The notes: generated by a model from the letters alone, not told the origin. A stretch of DNA of 64,000 nucleotides from Chrysomallon squamiferum (GCA_012295275.1 CM022671.1:27489822-27553821); one strand, 5' to 3'; numbered from the stretch's first letter, positions 25,041-37,425 are shown. Program-made: numbers and translations.

Positions 25041-26296
25041 TGAGTATGTGTATGGCAATGAATGTAGTATTCATTTCTGTTCGAAATATCGAGAAAAAAA
25101 AACACCCATACGTCATGATATTAAAATTTATAATACAAACAATTAAAATATATTTCAAGCATGGTAATTTTCACAAAATACTTACATGAGAACGACACAA
25201 AAGGAGAATTTTTTTCTTCTAATTTATGATTGAATTCAACTTTCTTTCAAACGTCAAAAATTCACAAAAAGCAAACCCTATATTTTAGATAAAATATTCA
25301 TATGGAAATTTTATTAACATCGGTCTAAGTTATTACACCAGCTTGTTTAAACATTTTAATTGGATTTCATCAATAACTGCTGTCTAGATGTTAAATTATT
25401 TTAGCAATCGATTGGTATTATTAATCTGTTTATTTATTGATTTAAACGAAGAACTGTTTGCGAATATCATATACGTTTTTGTTATAAGTTATTTCAGTCA
25501 ATGATAAGCTTTGTATACGTAATAATACAATACATCCTTTACACAAACAATCAATTTTTTACTAATTTTTTATTACATCATGTATATAGTGTACAAAGAT
25601 AATCATCCTTTTACAATCTTTTTCTGTGGTTCTCTGACGCAAAACCGATCATGTTTTTCATGGATAATCCATTTTGTTTTTTTAAATTAATCTTTGTTCA
25701 TGTCATTTTTAAACGTAAGTTATTACGAAAATAACGAGGAATTAAAATGTATCCTATGAAGCCAGTTGAGTCTATAACTGTTTAAGATTATGTAAACAGG
25801 ATAACTTTATGAGTACGAAAATTTGTTTTTGCAAGAAATGTTATCATACGATGTTAATAATGAGGAAGAGTTTTGTATTTTGTTCAATAAAAAATTAAAT
25901 TAATATCAAACAACTGATTAACGCACAAAGCAGAAAATATAACGATGACATAAATATAGAACAGTAATTTAACCGCCCTTACACAAAACCCCATGTTTAT
26001 ATAACTAACATAGAATTGAATAAATATACTTAATTTCATACATTAGACTTTTTACAACGTAAATACATTTTTAATGTCTGTAAAAAAAAAACTTAAATGA
26101 TCGTTAAAAGTCTATCAGGCAGAAAAAGATTAACATATTTAAAAACATTATGTATAAGGATTTTTCAAATGAGAAGGGATTTTTCCCTTTCTTGCTTTCA
26201 TTATAAAATTACTGAAAAAGATTTGTGTGTATGTGTGTGTGTATGTGTATATGTATGTATACATGTGATTTATTTGTGTGTTTATGTGAAACAACG
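25041..26296. other. Non-coding interval, nothing recognised
   Basis: Very AT-rich and without simple repeats until the TG units at 26223-26285. A frame beginning at 26097 enters the neighbouring minisatellite and shows no independent protein signature. Confidence 0.45.
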
Positions 26297-27544
26297 GTCC
26301 TCGCTATATATATTTTTCGTATGGGTGGACCTGACATCTGACTCCTCACTATATAATGTTTGTGTGCACCTGACACCTGGCTCCTCACTATATAATGTTT
26401 GTGTTCATATTACACCTGACTCCTCACTATATAATGTTTGTGTGCACCTGACACCTGACTCCTCACTATATAATGTTTGTGTTCATATTACACCTGACTC
26501 CTCACTATATAATGTTTGTGTGCATCTGACACCTGGCTCCTCACTATATAATGTCTGTGTTCATATGACACCTGACTCCTCACTATATAATGTTTGTGTT
26601 CATATGACACCTGGCTCCTCACTATATAATGTTTGTGTTCATATGACACCTGGCTCCTCACTATATAATGTTTGTGTTCATATTACACCTGACTCCTCAC
26701 TATATAATGTTTGTGTGCACCTGGCTCCTCACTATATAATGTTTGTGTTCATATGAGACCTGACTCCTCACTATATAATGTTTGTGTGCATCTGACACCT
26801 GACTCCTCACTATATAATGTTTGTGTGCATCTGACACCTGACTCCTTACTATATAATGTTTGTGTTCACCTGACACCTGACTCCTCCCTATATAATGTTT
26901 GTGTTCAGATGACACCTGATTCCTCACTATATAATGTTTGTGTGCATATGACACCTGATTCCTCACTATATAATGTTTGTGTTCATATGACACCTGACTC
27001 CTCACTATATAATGTTTGTGTTCATATGACACCTGACTCCTCACTATATAATGTTTGTGTGCATATGACACCTGACTCCTCACTATATAATGTTTGTGTG
27101 CACCTGACACCTGACTCCTCACTATATAATGTTTGTGTGCACCTGACACCTGACTCCTCACTATATAATGTTTGTGTTCATATGACACCTGACTCCTCAC
27201 TATATAATGTTTGTGTTCACCTGACACCTGACTCCTCACTATATAATGTTTGTGTTCACCTGACACCTGACTCCTTACTATATAATGTTTGTGTGCACCT
27301 GACACCTGACTCCTCACTATATAATGTTTGTGTTCATATGACACCTGACTCCTCACTATATAATGTTTGTGTTCACCTGACACCTGACTCCTCACTATAT
27401 AATGTTTGTGTTCACCTGACACCTGACTCCTTACTATATAATGTTTGTGTGCACCTGACACCTGACTCCTCACTATATAATGTTTGTGTTCATATGACAC
27501 CTGACTCCTCACTATATAATGTTTGTGTTCATATGACTCCTGAT
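26297..27544. repeat. 39-bp minisatellite, about 31 copies, with a 156-bp higher-order repeat
   Basis: The unit is 'ctgactcctcactatataatg' (positions split here as CTGACTCCTC + ACTATATAATG) followed by TTTGTG and a variable linker: TGCACCTGACAC, TTCATATGACAC or TTCACCTGACAC. Because 39 is a multiple of 3, open frames run through it on both strands, but they only encode the 13-residue period. One unit near 26715 has lost 7 bases and breaks the frame. At 27138-27544 a block of four units (TGCACC, TTCATAT, TTCACC, TTCACC with CCTTA) repeats exactly at a 156-base period (27138, 27294, partial at 27450). Each unit carries a TATATAA-like core and one or two E-box motifs (CACCTG, CATATG). The left edge decays gradually, the right edge is sharp. 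Confidence 0.95.
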
Positions 27545-27775
27545 TAGCGTGCTTCGCCAAGCGGCAGAGGCTTTATTTAAATTGTAAACCAGTTTATTTG
27601 ATTTTAAATTTCCGTGTTCATTATACTGGTGTTAATTCAGTCATTAAAATAATTGATTTGTCGATACCGCTGTTGCTTATGCATCATTAATGGGCATTTA
27701 TCACATTACAAGATTTACATAAGTAACCTTGTATTTATATGTAAGTCTGTGTTGTGGTACATAATACATGCGTAT
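27545..27775. other. Flank of the minisatellite
   Basis: Short unique sequence. 'GCGTGCTTCGCCAAGCGGCAGAGG' lies just beside the array edge (27546-27569; quoted as GCGTGCTTCGCC + AAGCGGCAGAGG) and is unusually GC-rich for the region. No feature identified. Confidence 0.3.
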
Positions 27776-27859
27776 ATGAATATGTATATATACACACACA
27801 CACATACACATATATGCACACACATTTTATATATATATACATACACACATACATACATC

Positions 27860-27890
<31 letters not shown>

Positions 27891-27922
27891 CGCATATACA
27901 CAAAGCCACACACACACACATA

Positions 27923-28010
<88 letters not shown>

Positions 28011-28080
28011 CACACACAGACACATACACACACATATACATACATATATATATACAAACACACACATACACAGAGGCAAA
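27776..28080. repeat. Compound (CA)n-(ATAC)n-(TA)n-(CT)38-(CA)n tract
   Basis: CA, ATAC and TA units surround a pure CT tract at 27928-28002. All long frames across it are repeat artefacts. Confidence 0.95.
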
Positions 28081-28536
28081 TCATATTACAGTGTATGTAT
28101 GTCAGTATATAATTATACAATCATGTTAAAACCAACAAACGGAGACTGTGACACACTTAAATAATAAGGTGAAGAAAATATTGCGTGACGAGTACAAGCT
28201 ACTAAAAACACTACATCAAGATCGCTGTATCATTAGCTTTAAGCTTCATTTTAATAATTAGTCCGCAGAGAGTAGTTTATCCATAGCGTTTTTTTAGAAA
28301 CACGAGCTCACTGTATTCAGTAGGTTTGCAAGCTTATTCAATTTCAAATAGATGTGTAGGAGATAAACCTATTAATGAATAAATAAATAAACGAGTTAAT
28401 ATAAATGAGTTTAAATGAGTGTAGACAGAAATGAATGAATGAGCGATAAAAATTATAACCACAGCTGGATAGAGAAAATATCAAAGGTTATTAAACGTTA
28501 GGCATACGAAGCTTATATAATGATGATATAAGCGAA
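28081..28536. other. Non-coding interval, nothing recognised
   Basis: AT-rich, with short AAAT units near 28377-28390. Confidence 0.35.
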
Positions 28537-28684
28537 AAACGAATATTTCCTACATTAGGACAACTCTTTACAATTAGTAACACCATTGGATATTTTAAGA
28601 GCTCCTTTGTGAAGATTATGAAAGCACATATCCTTGTCTTTTAGTAAACCAGTTTGGTTGTCCTAATGTAGGAAATATTCGTTT
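28537..28684. mobile_element. 28-bp perfect inverted repeat around 92 bp, MITE-like
   Basis: The arms 28537-28564 (starting AAACGAATATTTCC) and 28657-28684 (ending GGAAATATTCGTTT) are perfect reverse complements over all 28 bases. The 92-base interior is unique and AT-rich. Total length is 148 bases, in the range of very short MITEs or foldback elements. No clear target-site duplication flanks the arms, so the termini may be internal to a larger element. A hairpin transcript is an alternative. Confidence 0.55.
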
Positions 28685-28820
28685 GGAGGACTGGGTGGAA
28701 CGAGAAATTAACATGAATACTTTTTCCAGACATTGAAAAGTGTTACATAAAAGCATGCATTTATTAAATAACAGTCATACGCCAAAACATTAATTTCTTT
28801 CTTCAGACGTGCAATGCAAA

Positions 28821-28990
28821 CGTACTAAAATATTCATTATGATTTGTCAGAGGAATGCTAAGTTGTTTGTTTGTTTGTCCGTTCGTAATTTGTTGTGTTT
28901 TGAAATTTAAAAAATCTACGCAAAGATTATCATTATCGCCATCGTCGTTGTCGATATTGTCGCAGTTATCGCTGGCACAGTCTTACTCAT
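28821..28990 (+). repeat. Dispersed repeat, copy 2
   Basis: Colinear with 23225-23440: GTACTAAAAT, TGATT, AATGCTAAG-TGTTTGTT, TTGTGTTTT and the ATTATCATTATCGCC / ATCGTCGTTGTC tail, with a shorter spacer than in copy 1. A third, partial tail may lie at 29205-29310. Confidence 0.5.
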
Positions 28991-29042
28991 CGTTGTTACT
29001 ATATAGTTATATAATAATAATAATACTAAATAATTTAATTTA

Positions 29043-29065
29043 ATTTGTTATTATTATTGTTGTTG

Positions 29066-29133
<68 letters not shown>

Positions 29134-29155
29134 TATTATTATTATTATTATTATC
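29043..29155. repeat. (TTA)n microsatellite
   Basis: About 30 units, with TTG units at the left edge. Confidence 0.95.
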
Positions 29156-29204
29156 GAATATATAAATTAATATTTTTTAATAAAGTTCGTGTTATGACAT
29201 TTTA

Positions 29205-29430
29205 GACATCTTTAACAGAATACACACATCTACACAAATAAGAATCAACATCGCTGTCGATGTCATCATCATCACTGTCATTATTATCATCGTCGTCATT
29301 ATCACATCGTCATCATAATCATTATTATTATCATTGTAGTTATTATTATTGTTATTATCATCATTATTATTTTTATTATCATTATTATATAATCATCATC
29401 ATCATCATCATTATTATTTCTATTGTTGTT
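29205..29430. repeat. (ATC)n-rich tract, possible third dispersed-repeat tail
   Basis: 'CATCTACACAAATAAG' is followed by ATC/GTC-rich sequence like the tails of the repeats at 23225 and 28821, then TTA/ATC trinucleotides. Confidence 0.4.
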
Positions 29431-29824
29431 ATTACTAGATCGTTTCAAACATGCATGAATGAAAAGCATGTCAGCTCATAACATACATCTATCTCGGTTT
29501 TATACACATACGTCATTATTTGAAGAAGTTCTCTACATTAAATCTGACTTAATAAAAACGGTAGTCGGAAACCACGCTGATATTGTGGAAGACATCATAC
29601 AAGATGGTATATAAGAAAATATTGAATTTTTGAAACCTGAGACTTGCTAGATTTCTTGCTGTCATTTGTGGTATTTCACAGTGTCAGATGTCTCAGTTTT
29701 GATTTATGTTGAGTCACAGATTGTATGAACTTAAGAAGTTGGATCATTTTCTAGCACATAACATAATTATTGATCAGTATTCGTGGTACGTATATTTAAG
29801 GCATACTTGAGTGTGCATCCTCTT
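29431..29824. other. Non-coding interval, nothing recognised
   Basis: Unique AT-rich sequence. Confidence 0.35.
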
Positions 29825-29925
29825 AGATAATGATGATTGTGATGATGGTAATGATGATAATAACAATAACAATGAAAATGATGATGATGATGATGATAAG
29901 AAGAAGAAGAAAAAGATGAAGAAGA
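29825..29925. repeat. (GAT)n/(GAA)n trinucleotides
   Basis: ATG/GAT units to 29898 and GAA units to about 29925. Confidence 0.85.
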
Positions 29926-31266
29926 AAGTATATTGTTTAGCTGTTTTGCGATTTTCAGGAATAATTTGATAAATAACAATAATAAAAACAAATTTAAAAC
30001 CTATCACGTTCTTATAGAATAGTTTGAAAAATGACTCCCAATCTGCTATCAGTTTAATCTACTGTTATATATTTCTATCACGTGCCATTCTCCTATATTT
30101 CTTTGCATTGAGAATTTTGAAAGATATAAAGGATGTGATTTTATTGACTGGGGCAAAAATTATTATACGAGATTATTTTGCATGATAACAACATTATTGG
30201 TAAGAGGCCTCTGTAGAACCGATCAGCGGGTTTCATATTTAACATTTTGTCATCGTACAGTGATTTCATTATAATGTAATAATAACTGTTGACGTAATAT
30301 TCCTCCATTTAGGTGCCATTAGACGAGTTTCGACGCAGTATAACGTCCAGATCGATTGCTAGGTTGATTTATTGATCGTTTGATTGGTTCGTTTTTACAA
30401 GACACAGTAAAACAATTGCGTTAATGTCAGAAAGACAACGCTTTTTTTTCTTCTCTGTTATGGAATATTTTATGTCGAGTCATTTGGTCTTTATTTCTGC
30501 TATCACGTTTTTCCAAAAAGGAAAATATTTTTACACGGTAAATACAGGTTGAAGTAAAATTATATAGCATTAATGTCATTTGTAAAGATCGTTAGTGAGC
30601 AAATTGTCTGGTATAACCAAAAATATATTAAAAGGATAAATAAAATAAAATAAAGAAAAAAAATGAAAAGTAAAATAATGATTTTGATGATGATGATGAT
30701 AATGATATATAAATAAAAAAAAGATAAAGAAAACCAATTAATTAAATAGTGAAATAATGATGATGATGATAAAAAAAACAACTAAATAAAATAAAATAAA
30801 ATAAAATAATTATCATCCGGAAATGACAGCATAAATTATACATTGAAAAAAAGGAAAAAAGCGTCATCCTATATGTATGTATATATGTATGTGTGTGTAT
30901 ATATATATATATATATAAACAAACGCATCGACCACAATCATCTGTACATTTTGCCTTTTGACAAACAAAAATTTAATTTTGTTGTACGTGAACCATGAGA
31001 TCGCTTGCACTTGACAAAAAGCGAAGCAGGAAAGAAATAATGAAAAATGTTACAAACGTAATATTGATTTCATCTGCTGTTGTTGGTTAGGTATCAGGAC
31101 AATGTGAAGACCAAGCCGACATTTATTAATACCATTCTTGCAGTTCTTGCTTTGTACATATGTACATTGGCTGTTTTGTGTAGCCTCGTTATCAGAAAAA
31201 CGCTCGTGGTGTAAAAAGGTTTTTGTGTGAGAAATCAAAGTGTGATACCTTTAATACTTTTAGAAT
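29926..31266. other. Non-coding interval with short repeats
   Basis: Contains GAT units (about 30686, 30757), AAAAT units (30785-30808) and a TA tract (30899-30917). No gene supported. Confidence 0.4.
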
Positions 31267-31294
31267 TTTTTTTTTTTTTTTTTTTTTTTTTTTC
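31267..31294. repeat. Poly(T) run
   Basis: About 27 consecutive T. Confidence 0.9.
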
Positions 31295-32570
31295 AACGCC
31301 TTTCGAAATGTATTCTGATAAGATTGTTTGTTTTCATTTGAGTTATATTTTTTTTTCGTATTATTTATTTATTTATTATTTTTCATTATTATTATTTTTT
31401 TTTTTTAAGCTTGTATATTGCAAAAACAAAGAATAATAATAATAAAAAAGAATTAAAAAGATACAACCGTGTCTGTTTTTATTACATTTATACAACGTTA
31501 ACATTTCGTGCTGGAAGATCGAAATGAGCAAATTGTTTCTGTTAACCAAAAAGAAGCCACAAATTGAATATCGGAGAGGACTGCCACACTAAACCACATA
31601 CCCAGATTAGAGAAAATTAACAAAACAAAAATGTCATCTTTAATAAACCTGATTCTTCCGTAAACATGAAAAGCGAATCAATTTGGTGTCCATCTACGAT
31701 TAATGAACTTCCTTGTTACAACGCCTTTTATGGTCACCGTGGTTCTAATTATAAAAAATAAAACAGTTAACTGAAATCAGAACCGATACAAAGCCGTTTA
31801 ATGATTATAATATTACTCTTAACAAATTTTATATGAAATAGTTTCCATGTGACAAATGGTCTCTTTACCAACGCATGTAATGAACGGTATAAATGTGTCT
31901 TTTGAAAAAAAAAAAAAAAAAAAAAAAAATCTATTACTTGATAATATTTTCATTCAATTTCGCACACAAATGGAAATTTGATTAAGTAAAACGTCGCAAC
32001 TTAAACGTAAACGTGTTTGCTGTGAAGTGAAGCTGCTGTTTGGAAAGGTCAGTGTAACAAGTTACAGCACACTGTTTCTAAAGAGCAGAAATCTATATTT
32101 TTCTCTACATCGGTGTCGCTCGCTCATTTCGTCGTTAGTTTCCGTTGTGTGTAGGACGGCCCGAATTACGAGCTCTTCAAAGCGTGAAGACGGAAAAAGG
32201 CCCGTAAATTCGGTCACAGGATATTGCTTGATGCGTGATGCACTTTTAAACTTTTGTACTCGACGTACCCGCCTACGCATGTTCTTTGACAAGTATATAT
32301 GAATTTCCTCAAAATGTTTGTCAAAAAGAGGTCATTCTTGGTTCCGTTTGCACTTTGATCTAGATATACTTCTCACAGGCTCTGTTCCTATCTGTCTCTC
32401 TCTCTTTCGCTCGCTCGCTCTTTGTATATCTATCTATCTGTCTATCTCGTTCTTTTTCTTTTGGGGTTTTTGAATATGAGTCCTTTGAGAGAGTGAGTGA
32501 GCGAGATCGGAATAATACATTTTATGTATAAAATATAGCTCCTAAATGTAAGGTTAACAGTTTGGTCGAA
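31295..32570. other. Non-coding interval with an A-run and a GC-richer patch
   Basis: A run at 31905-31929. At 32020-32300 the composition is balanced and both strands stay open for 76-91 codons. Neither frame shows a domain, and mirrored openness on both strands usually reflects composition. It could be a regulatory island or an unrecognised exon. Confidence 0.3.
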
Positions 32571-32635
32571 ATTGTGTGTGTGTGTGTGTATGCGTGTGTG
32601 TGTGTGCGTGTGTGTGTGTGTGTGCGTGTGTGGTG
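32570..32635. repeat. (GT)n tract with GC interruptions
   Basis: About 30 GT units interrupted by ATGC and GC steps. Confidence 0.9.
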
Positions 32636-32831
32636 ATAATAATAAATTCCCTTGTCTCGTATTTAAGTAACAAAGCAAAGAAGAAACAGAACCAAAACTG
32701 AAGAAAAATAAAGAAACAGACTCAAGCTGACAACTTGATAACCGCCGAACTCTCATATTAAATCGTTAATCAGATTAATCATTCAAACTTCAAAGGTTCT
32801 TGGATAGATTCGAATGACAAGACGGAGTTCA

Positions 32832-32888
32832 TTAAAAAAAAAAAAAAAAAAAAATCTATCGACAAATGTCGTGATGGGGATTACTGTT

Positions 32889-32919
<31 letters not shown>

Positions 32920-32925
32920 ATCTTT
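32832..32925. repeat. A-run and (ATTT)n
   Basis: About 21 A at 32834-32854 and ATTT units at 32889-32917. Confidence 0.85.
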
Positions 32926-33375
32926 TAAAATAAAATAAATTTTCCAGCTATGTTGTTGTATTTGTGACCGGATTATGTATTTCTGGGATCAAACACATAT
33001 AATCACATTTTGATCTTCGATATCGATTCGCACGTCGTCACAAACAAAACTTTAAATCGTGACGTTACAAACAAAACTTAAATACGTGACGTTACAAACG
33101 TTCACAGAATAAAATAAAAAATGGAAAATTATGGAGGCTAAAAGGCCAAAAATTAAATTTGAATGTATCGGAAGAATTAATAAGTGAAATTATATGTGTG
33201 ATTGTGTGTTTATACATATTATGCATATGTATGTATGTGTGTTTCTATGTAGATAGATAAAGTATGCAAGCCATGTACCTACAAAGGTTTGAATTTATAC
33301 CTATTTAAAAAATATGTAAGGAATATTTGCATTTTTTGAGCTGATTCGATAAGTGAACGATTTACCATCATCAAA

Positions 33376-33416
<41 letters not shown>

Positions 33417-34770
33417 TGATACTTTTTTCTTCGCGATTATGGTTCTTAATCGAATTTCATTCTGGCTGTCTGTTTTGTGTTTTAAGCCTGGTTATGTGAT
33501 TATTGTTATTACCTGTGTAATAACCGTACATTTCAAGATGTCGCTGATTAGCATTATTTTAAAACAAAAGACTAATGAAGTTCGATAACAGATTAACCTG
33601 TTTCAATGCTCACGATTCTAAATCCTCAGATCTAGCTTCTAATTTCCTTTCTTGGAAAACGCAAAATTAGTAAGAAATTTCTATAATCTGAAACCTTAAG
33701 TCAATAGAAACGATCGTTTCATTGGTCAAATTCATCACGAGTTTAAATTTAGCACAAATCAAAGTCTCTTGTAAAGTTCTGATCTATAAACAGGTTTTAG
33801 TTAAAGCCATGGGAAAAAAAATAACGTAAATAAAATTGATGCACGGAGTAACGTAGAATTGTTTAATATCTTGAACAAGATAAAAATAGATTTAGTTCAT
33901 GTCTTGCACCAGATAACATACATTTGTTGCCGGTAAGATATATTCATTTAATGTTTTGCATCATGAAACGTAGATTTATTTAATATCTTTCACGATCTAA
34001 AGCTAATTCAGAATTGTTACCTCGATCATGAAATATGAAATTAAGAAGCCAACATCAGCGATATAGTTGTTTTGATGTTTGTGCAGCTGTTATTGTTCAA
34101 ATACCACACAGGGTATTAACTTTGCCAGTTGTTATTCAATTCTGAAAGCATTGCCAGCACGTAATTCTTTGATTTTAAATCCCCATGGACAAATAAACAC
34201 TATGACGGCTAATAGTGTATGCCAGCGTTCTGCCAAACCATGACACGAACAGTCACAGTGTCTAAAATGCCTGTATAATTTGACACTTAATTTCAGTGCT
34301 GGACGCCGTTCAAGGTTATCATTTGCAGTTTACAAATCAAACTTGGCATCGGATTGTATTACAGAATTATGGTTTTCTCGTCGTGCGTTTGTAGTTCAAG
34401 TGATACAGGCGAGGTGCGTTTCTGATAGCAGTGAAGTATTTTACCACATTTCGATGACGTGATGGATACAGAACTGGTGCAGCAAGTACAAAAATGTCTG
34501 GCAGTTTTTCAGATCTAATAATTTCATAATAATCATTTGTAAACGTACATTTGTGCATATGTTTATGTGTGGTTTTGTGTGCATGTATGTATCTATGTAT
34601 GTGTGTATATATAAATAAATATATATATATATATATATCGGTACGTATGTATCTGCATAGTCGTATTTACATTTGTATTTGTGTTTGTCACTCTCTCTCT
34701 GTATATGTGTACGTGAGCATATAACTATATCTATCTGTGTGTGTGTGTATGTCTATCTTTCTATCTATAT

Positions 34771-34773
<3 letters not shown>
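32926..34773. other. Non-coding interval, nothing recognised
   Basis: Holds a repeated GTGACGTTACAAACAAAACTT phrase in tandem at about 33040-33100 (quoted in part: CGTGACGTTACAAAC, two to three copies), an (ATT)n tract at 33377-33414, and decayed 'tttaatatcttgcaccagata' phrases at 33860-33990. No gene supported. Confidence 0.4.

Positions 34774-34867
<94 letters not shown>
34774..34867. repeat. (AG)47 microsatellite
   Basis: A pure AG tract of 94 bases preceded by TA/TC units. Confidence 0.95.
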
Positions 34868-34869
<2 letters not shown>

Positions 34870-35097
34870 CCAGTTAAAGAAAATTTTAAGAATGTGTAAA
34901 AGCTATCCAGATTTCATCATGTACATTATCAACACTGAGACAGTGGTTAATTGTTTTGTAAAGATTATTATACTGAAGTCGAGTAAAACTATGAGAAAGA
35001 TAGTATAGATATTCTTGTTACCAGAAAAATAACCCTTTAGCTATTAATTCAAGAGTTTCATGGTAAAAGAAGTGAGACTCAGATATTAATGGTTACA

Positions 35098-35280
35098 AAT
35101 AGTAGTAGTGGTAGTAGATAATAGTAGTTGTAGTAGTAGTAGTGGTGTTTATAGTAGTAGTAGTAGTCATGGTAGTAGTAGTAGTAACTAGTATAACAGT
35201 AGTAGTTGTAACAGTAGAGTAGTAATTATAGTATTAGCAGGCGTTGTAATATTAGTAGTAGTAGTAGTGGTAGTTGTTGG
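35098..35280. repeat. Imperfect (AGT)n tract
   Basis: About 180 bases rich in AGT/GTA units with GTT and CAT interruptions. Confidence 0.85.
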
Positions 35281-35429
35281 ATTCTAGTCATAATATTTGT
35301 AGGTCACATTTGTCTAACCAACCAGAGAGTGTGAAACTGATTTAAGTGAATCTTAGATCTCTTAATGAGTGTTTCACAAAGACGAAACATCGAAGTCTTT
35401 GCATTTGTACGAGTTTATTTGTTAATCGA

Positions 35430-36150
35430 TTATTTTCTTCTGAGATCGACGAGTTTATCAAAGTGAATTAATCTCTGTTTCACCGTCTACTTTCATGTGA
35501 TGAGATTTTCAACATCTCTGCTTCTGAGTCATTTTGTCACCAGCTGAAAAGTTGCTTTGATCTTCAGTGAATTAATGTAGAGATATTTTTTAAACTTATA
35601 AATACCTCTATGGTTGTTGTTGTTTTCTCACAAATTAATTGATACCTGTTTTTAGATAAAACTTATTTTCTTTCTTTTTTTTTTTCAAAAATTTTTTCAA
35701 CACTTAAATACAACTTTTGAGGAATGTTTATCAACATCTAACGGTTATTTTGATCTTTTTTGCATTTTTTTTCAAATTATCTAAATAACTTAGTTTTTGT
35801 AAAGCGTGTTTTTAATCGTGAATTAGTGATATCTGTTTTTATGAAAATATTTTCCCCTTTTTCAAAACTCTAAAAAGTATATTTGTCAAAACTTGAAATG
35901 TTACTTTGATCTTCAATAAATTACATGCACATTTTTTTTTGTTTTTTTTAATAATATTTTTTTTAAAGTGTTCTTTCATGAATTAAGTGATATCAGTTTT
36001 TAATGGAGTAAAAATTTAAAAAAATGGAATTCTAGAACGAGATATCTCACATTTTGATACTAGCGATATTTTCATTTTTCGCTTCATATCTTCTTACAAA
36101 TGACTTGATACAGTTCAAAAGAAACATTTGGATTGATTTGATCTTTTAAA
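35430..36150. repeat. Degenerate tandem repeat, period about 160-190 bp
   Basis: 'gaattaagtgatatctgttttta' phrases near 35632, 35822 and 35980 alternate with 'gttactttgatcttca' phrases near 35550, 35743 and 35901. T-runs sit between them. The order is the same in each copy, so this is a decayed long-unit tandem array. Confidence 0.5.
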
Positions 36151-37311
36151 TTATTTTTTTATTTATTATTATTATTATTATCATCCTTTTTTTTCTTCTT
36201 TTTTTTGACACACGAGAAATGTCATTTTATCGATTAGTTTCGCCTGATTTAATAATTCAACGAAAAGGAAATTCTTAAACATCTGTTGATTGATAAAAAT
36301 ATCGTTAGCAGGATTTCACATTACGAAAAAAAACAACAAAAAAAAACAAGAAAAACCCAACAAATGTTGTTTTAATGATGTATTAATATAGACAGATATG
36401 ATTGCACCACATTCAATATCTTTTCACACCTAACATTCTTGTTTTTCCAGTATTAAATTTCTGCTGTCGGTTTGAATCAAATTTCATGGTTTAATTACGT
36501 AGGTGCATCATTCATACGGCCTGTTGGCAGCTGTATCTGATAATGTTTGCAATAATAAAACGCTGGAATTGGATTTATCCGGAAGAACACTCACATATCA
36601 TCAGTCACAGTCGCGAAAAAAAAAAAAAAAAAAAAAAAAAAACCTCAATGTTATTTTTCTAAACGGACGAGGTGATTTTGCTATTAATCTCTACGGATAA
36701 AATTGTCATTTTTCTTTTCAGTAAACAGACGTAAATTTATGGCACAATTGACTAAATGTGTTACGATGATATGTCACAGAAGTGAGGTGTGTCATTCATT
36801 CTAGGTCGAAGAAACTGTACAGAATGTGGTCGTCTGCGTATCTTGAACAGTCTGTCTAGTCTGCTTGCATATTCATATACACACAGACACGAATACGCTG
36901 ACGTCTGCACTATGTTTACGGTAAGCGACGCTCCAGAATAATATCAATTAATTACACGTTAGATAAAACCTTTTCACGCTTAGTAACACATGCTGGTAGC
37001 CTTGTAAAACATAATGGTTTTTATTTTTATTTTATTTTTTTTGTTTTTTACGATTTTTTTTTTTTTTTGTGTTGTTGCTGCTAAAAAAAAAATAGACCAT
37101 AAATACTATCAGCAATAAAACTGATCTTTTTCTCTTTCTTTCTTTCTTTTTTCTTTTTTAATTTTACTATTAAAATAGGAAGAACTAATCGATAAAGTAA
37201 AATGTTCGAGTCATACATCAAGTGATTATTTTATATATATATAAAGGAAATGAGAGTTGAAAACATCGCCTGCTAATAAGTACAATCGACTTAATTCAAG
37301 TGATCGCAGTT
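36151..37311. other. Non-coding interval, nothing recognised
   Basis: A run at 36617-36643. A small GC-richer patch at 36500-36615 contains an ETS-type CCGGAAG. No gene supported. Confidence 0.35.
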
Positions 37312-37425
37312 CGGAAGAGTCGGTCATTTGTTAGAGCTAAGGACAAGGATAAGAAATGTCATAGATTCAGTCCTTCTTGGTACCGTTGTTGCACTGAATC
37401 CAGTCTTGCCTTCCTTTGTGTGTGA
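37312..37425 (+). repeat. tRNA-like fragment, probable SINE remnant
   Basis: CGGTCATTTGTTAGAGC (37321-37337) resembles a tRNA D-arm/A-box region ending in the typical GTTAGAGC. AGATTCAGTCC (37363-37373) is a diverged B box. Spacing is tRNA-like. The sequence then runs into unique sequence and a TA/GT tract. Confidence 0.4.

Noticed and set aside
26297-27544. CRISPR-like array
   Set aside because: The whole 39-base unit repeats with no unique spacers, and the sequence is eukaryotic. It is a minisatellite.
26097-27560. Open frames of 219, 278 and 286 codons on both strands with a 13-residue repeat
   Set aside because: They are produced by a 39-base tandem unit on both strands at once, and the plus frame is broken by a 7-base deletion. 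There is no start context, splice signal or non-repeat domain.
32027-32302. Overlapping 91- and 76-codon frames on opposite strands
   Set aside because: Mirrored openness is explained by composition, and neither translation resembles a known family. Kept only as a GC-richer interval.
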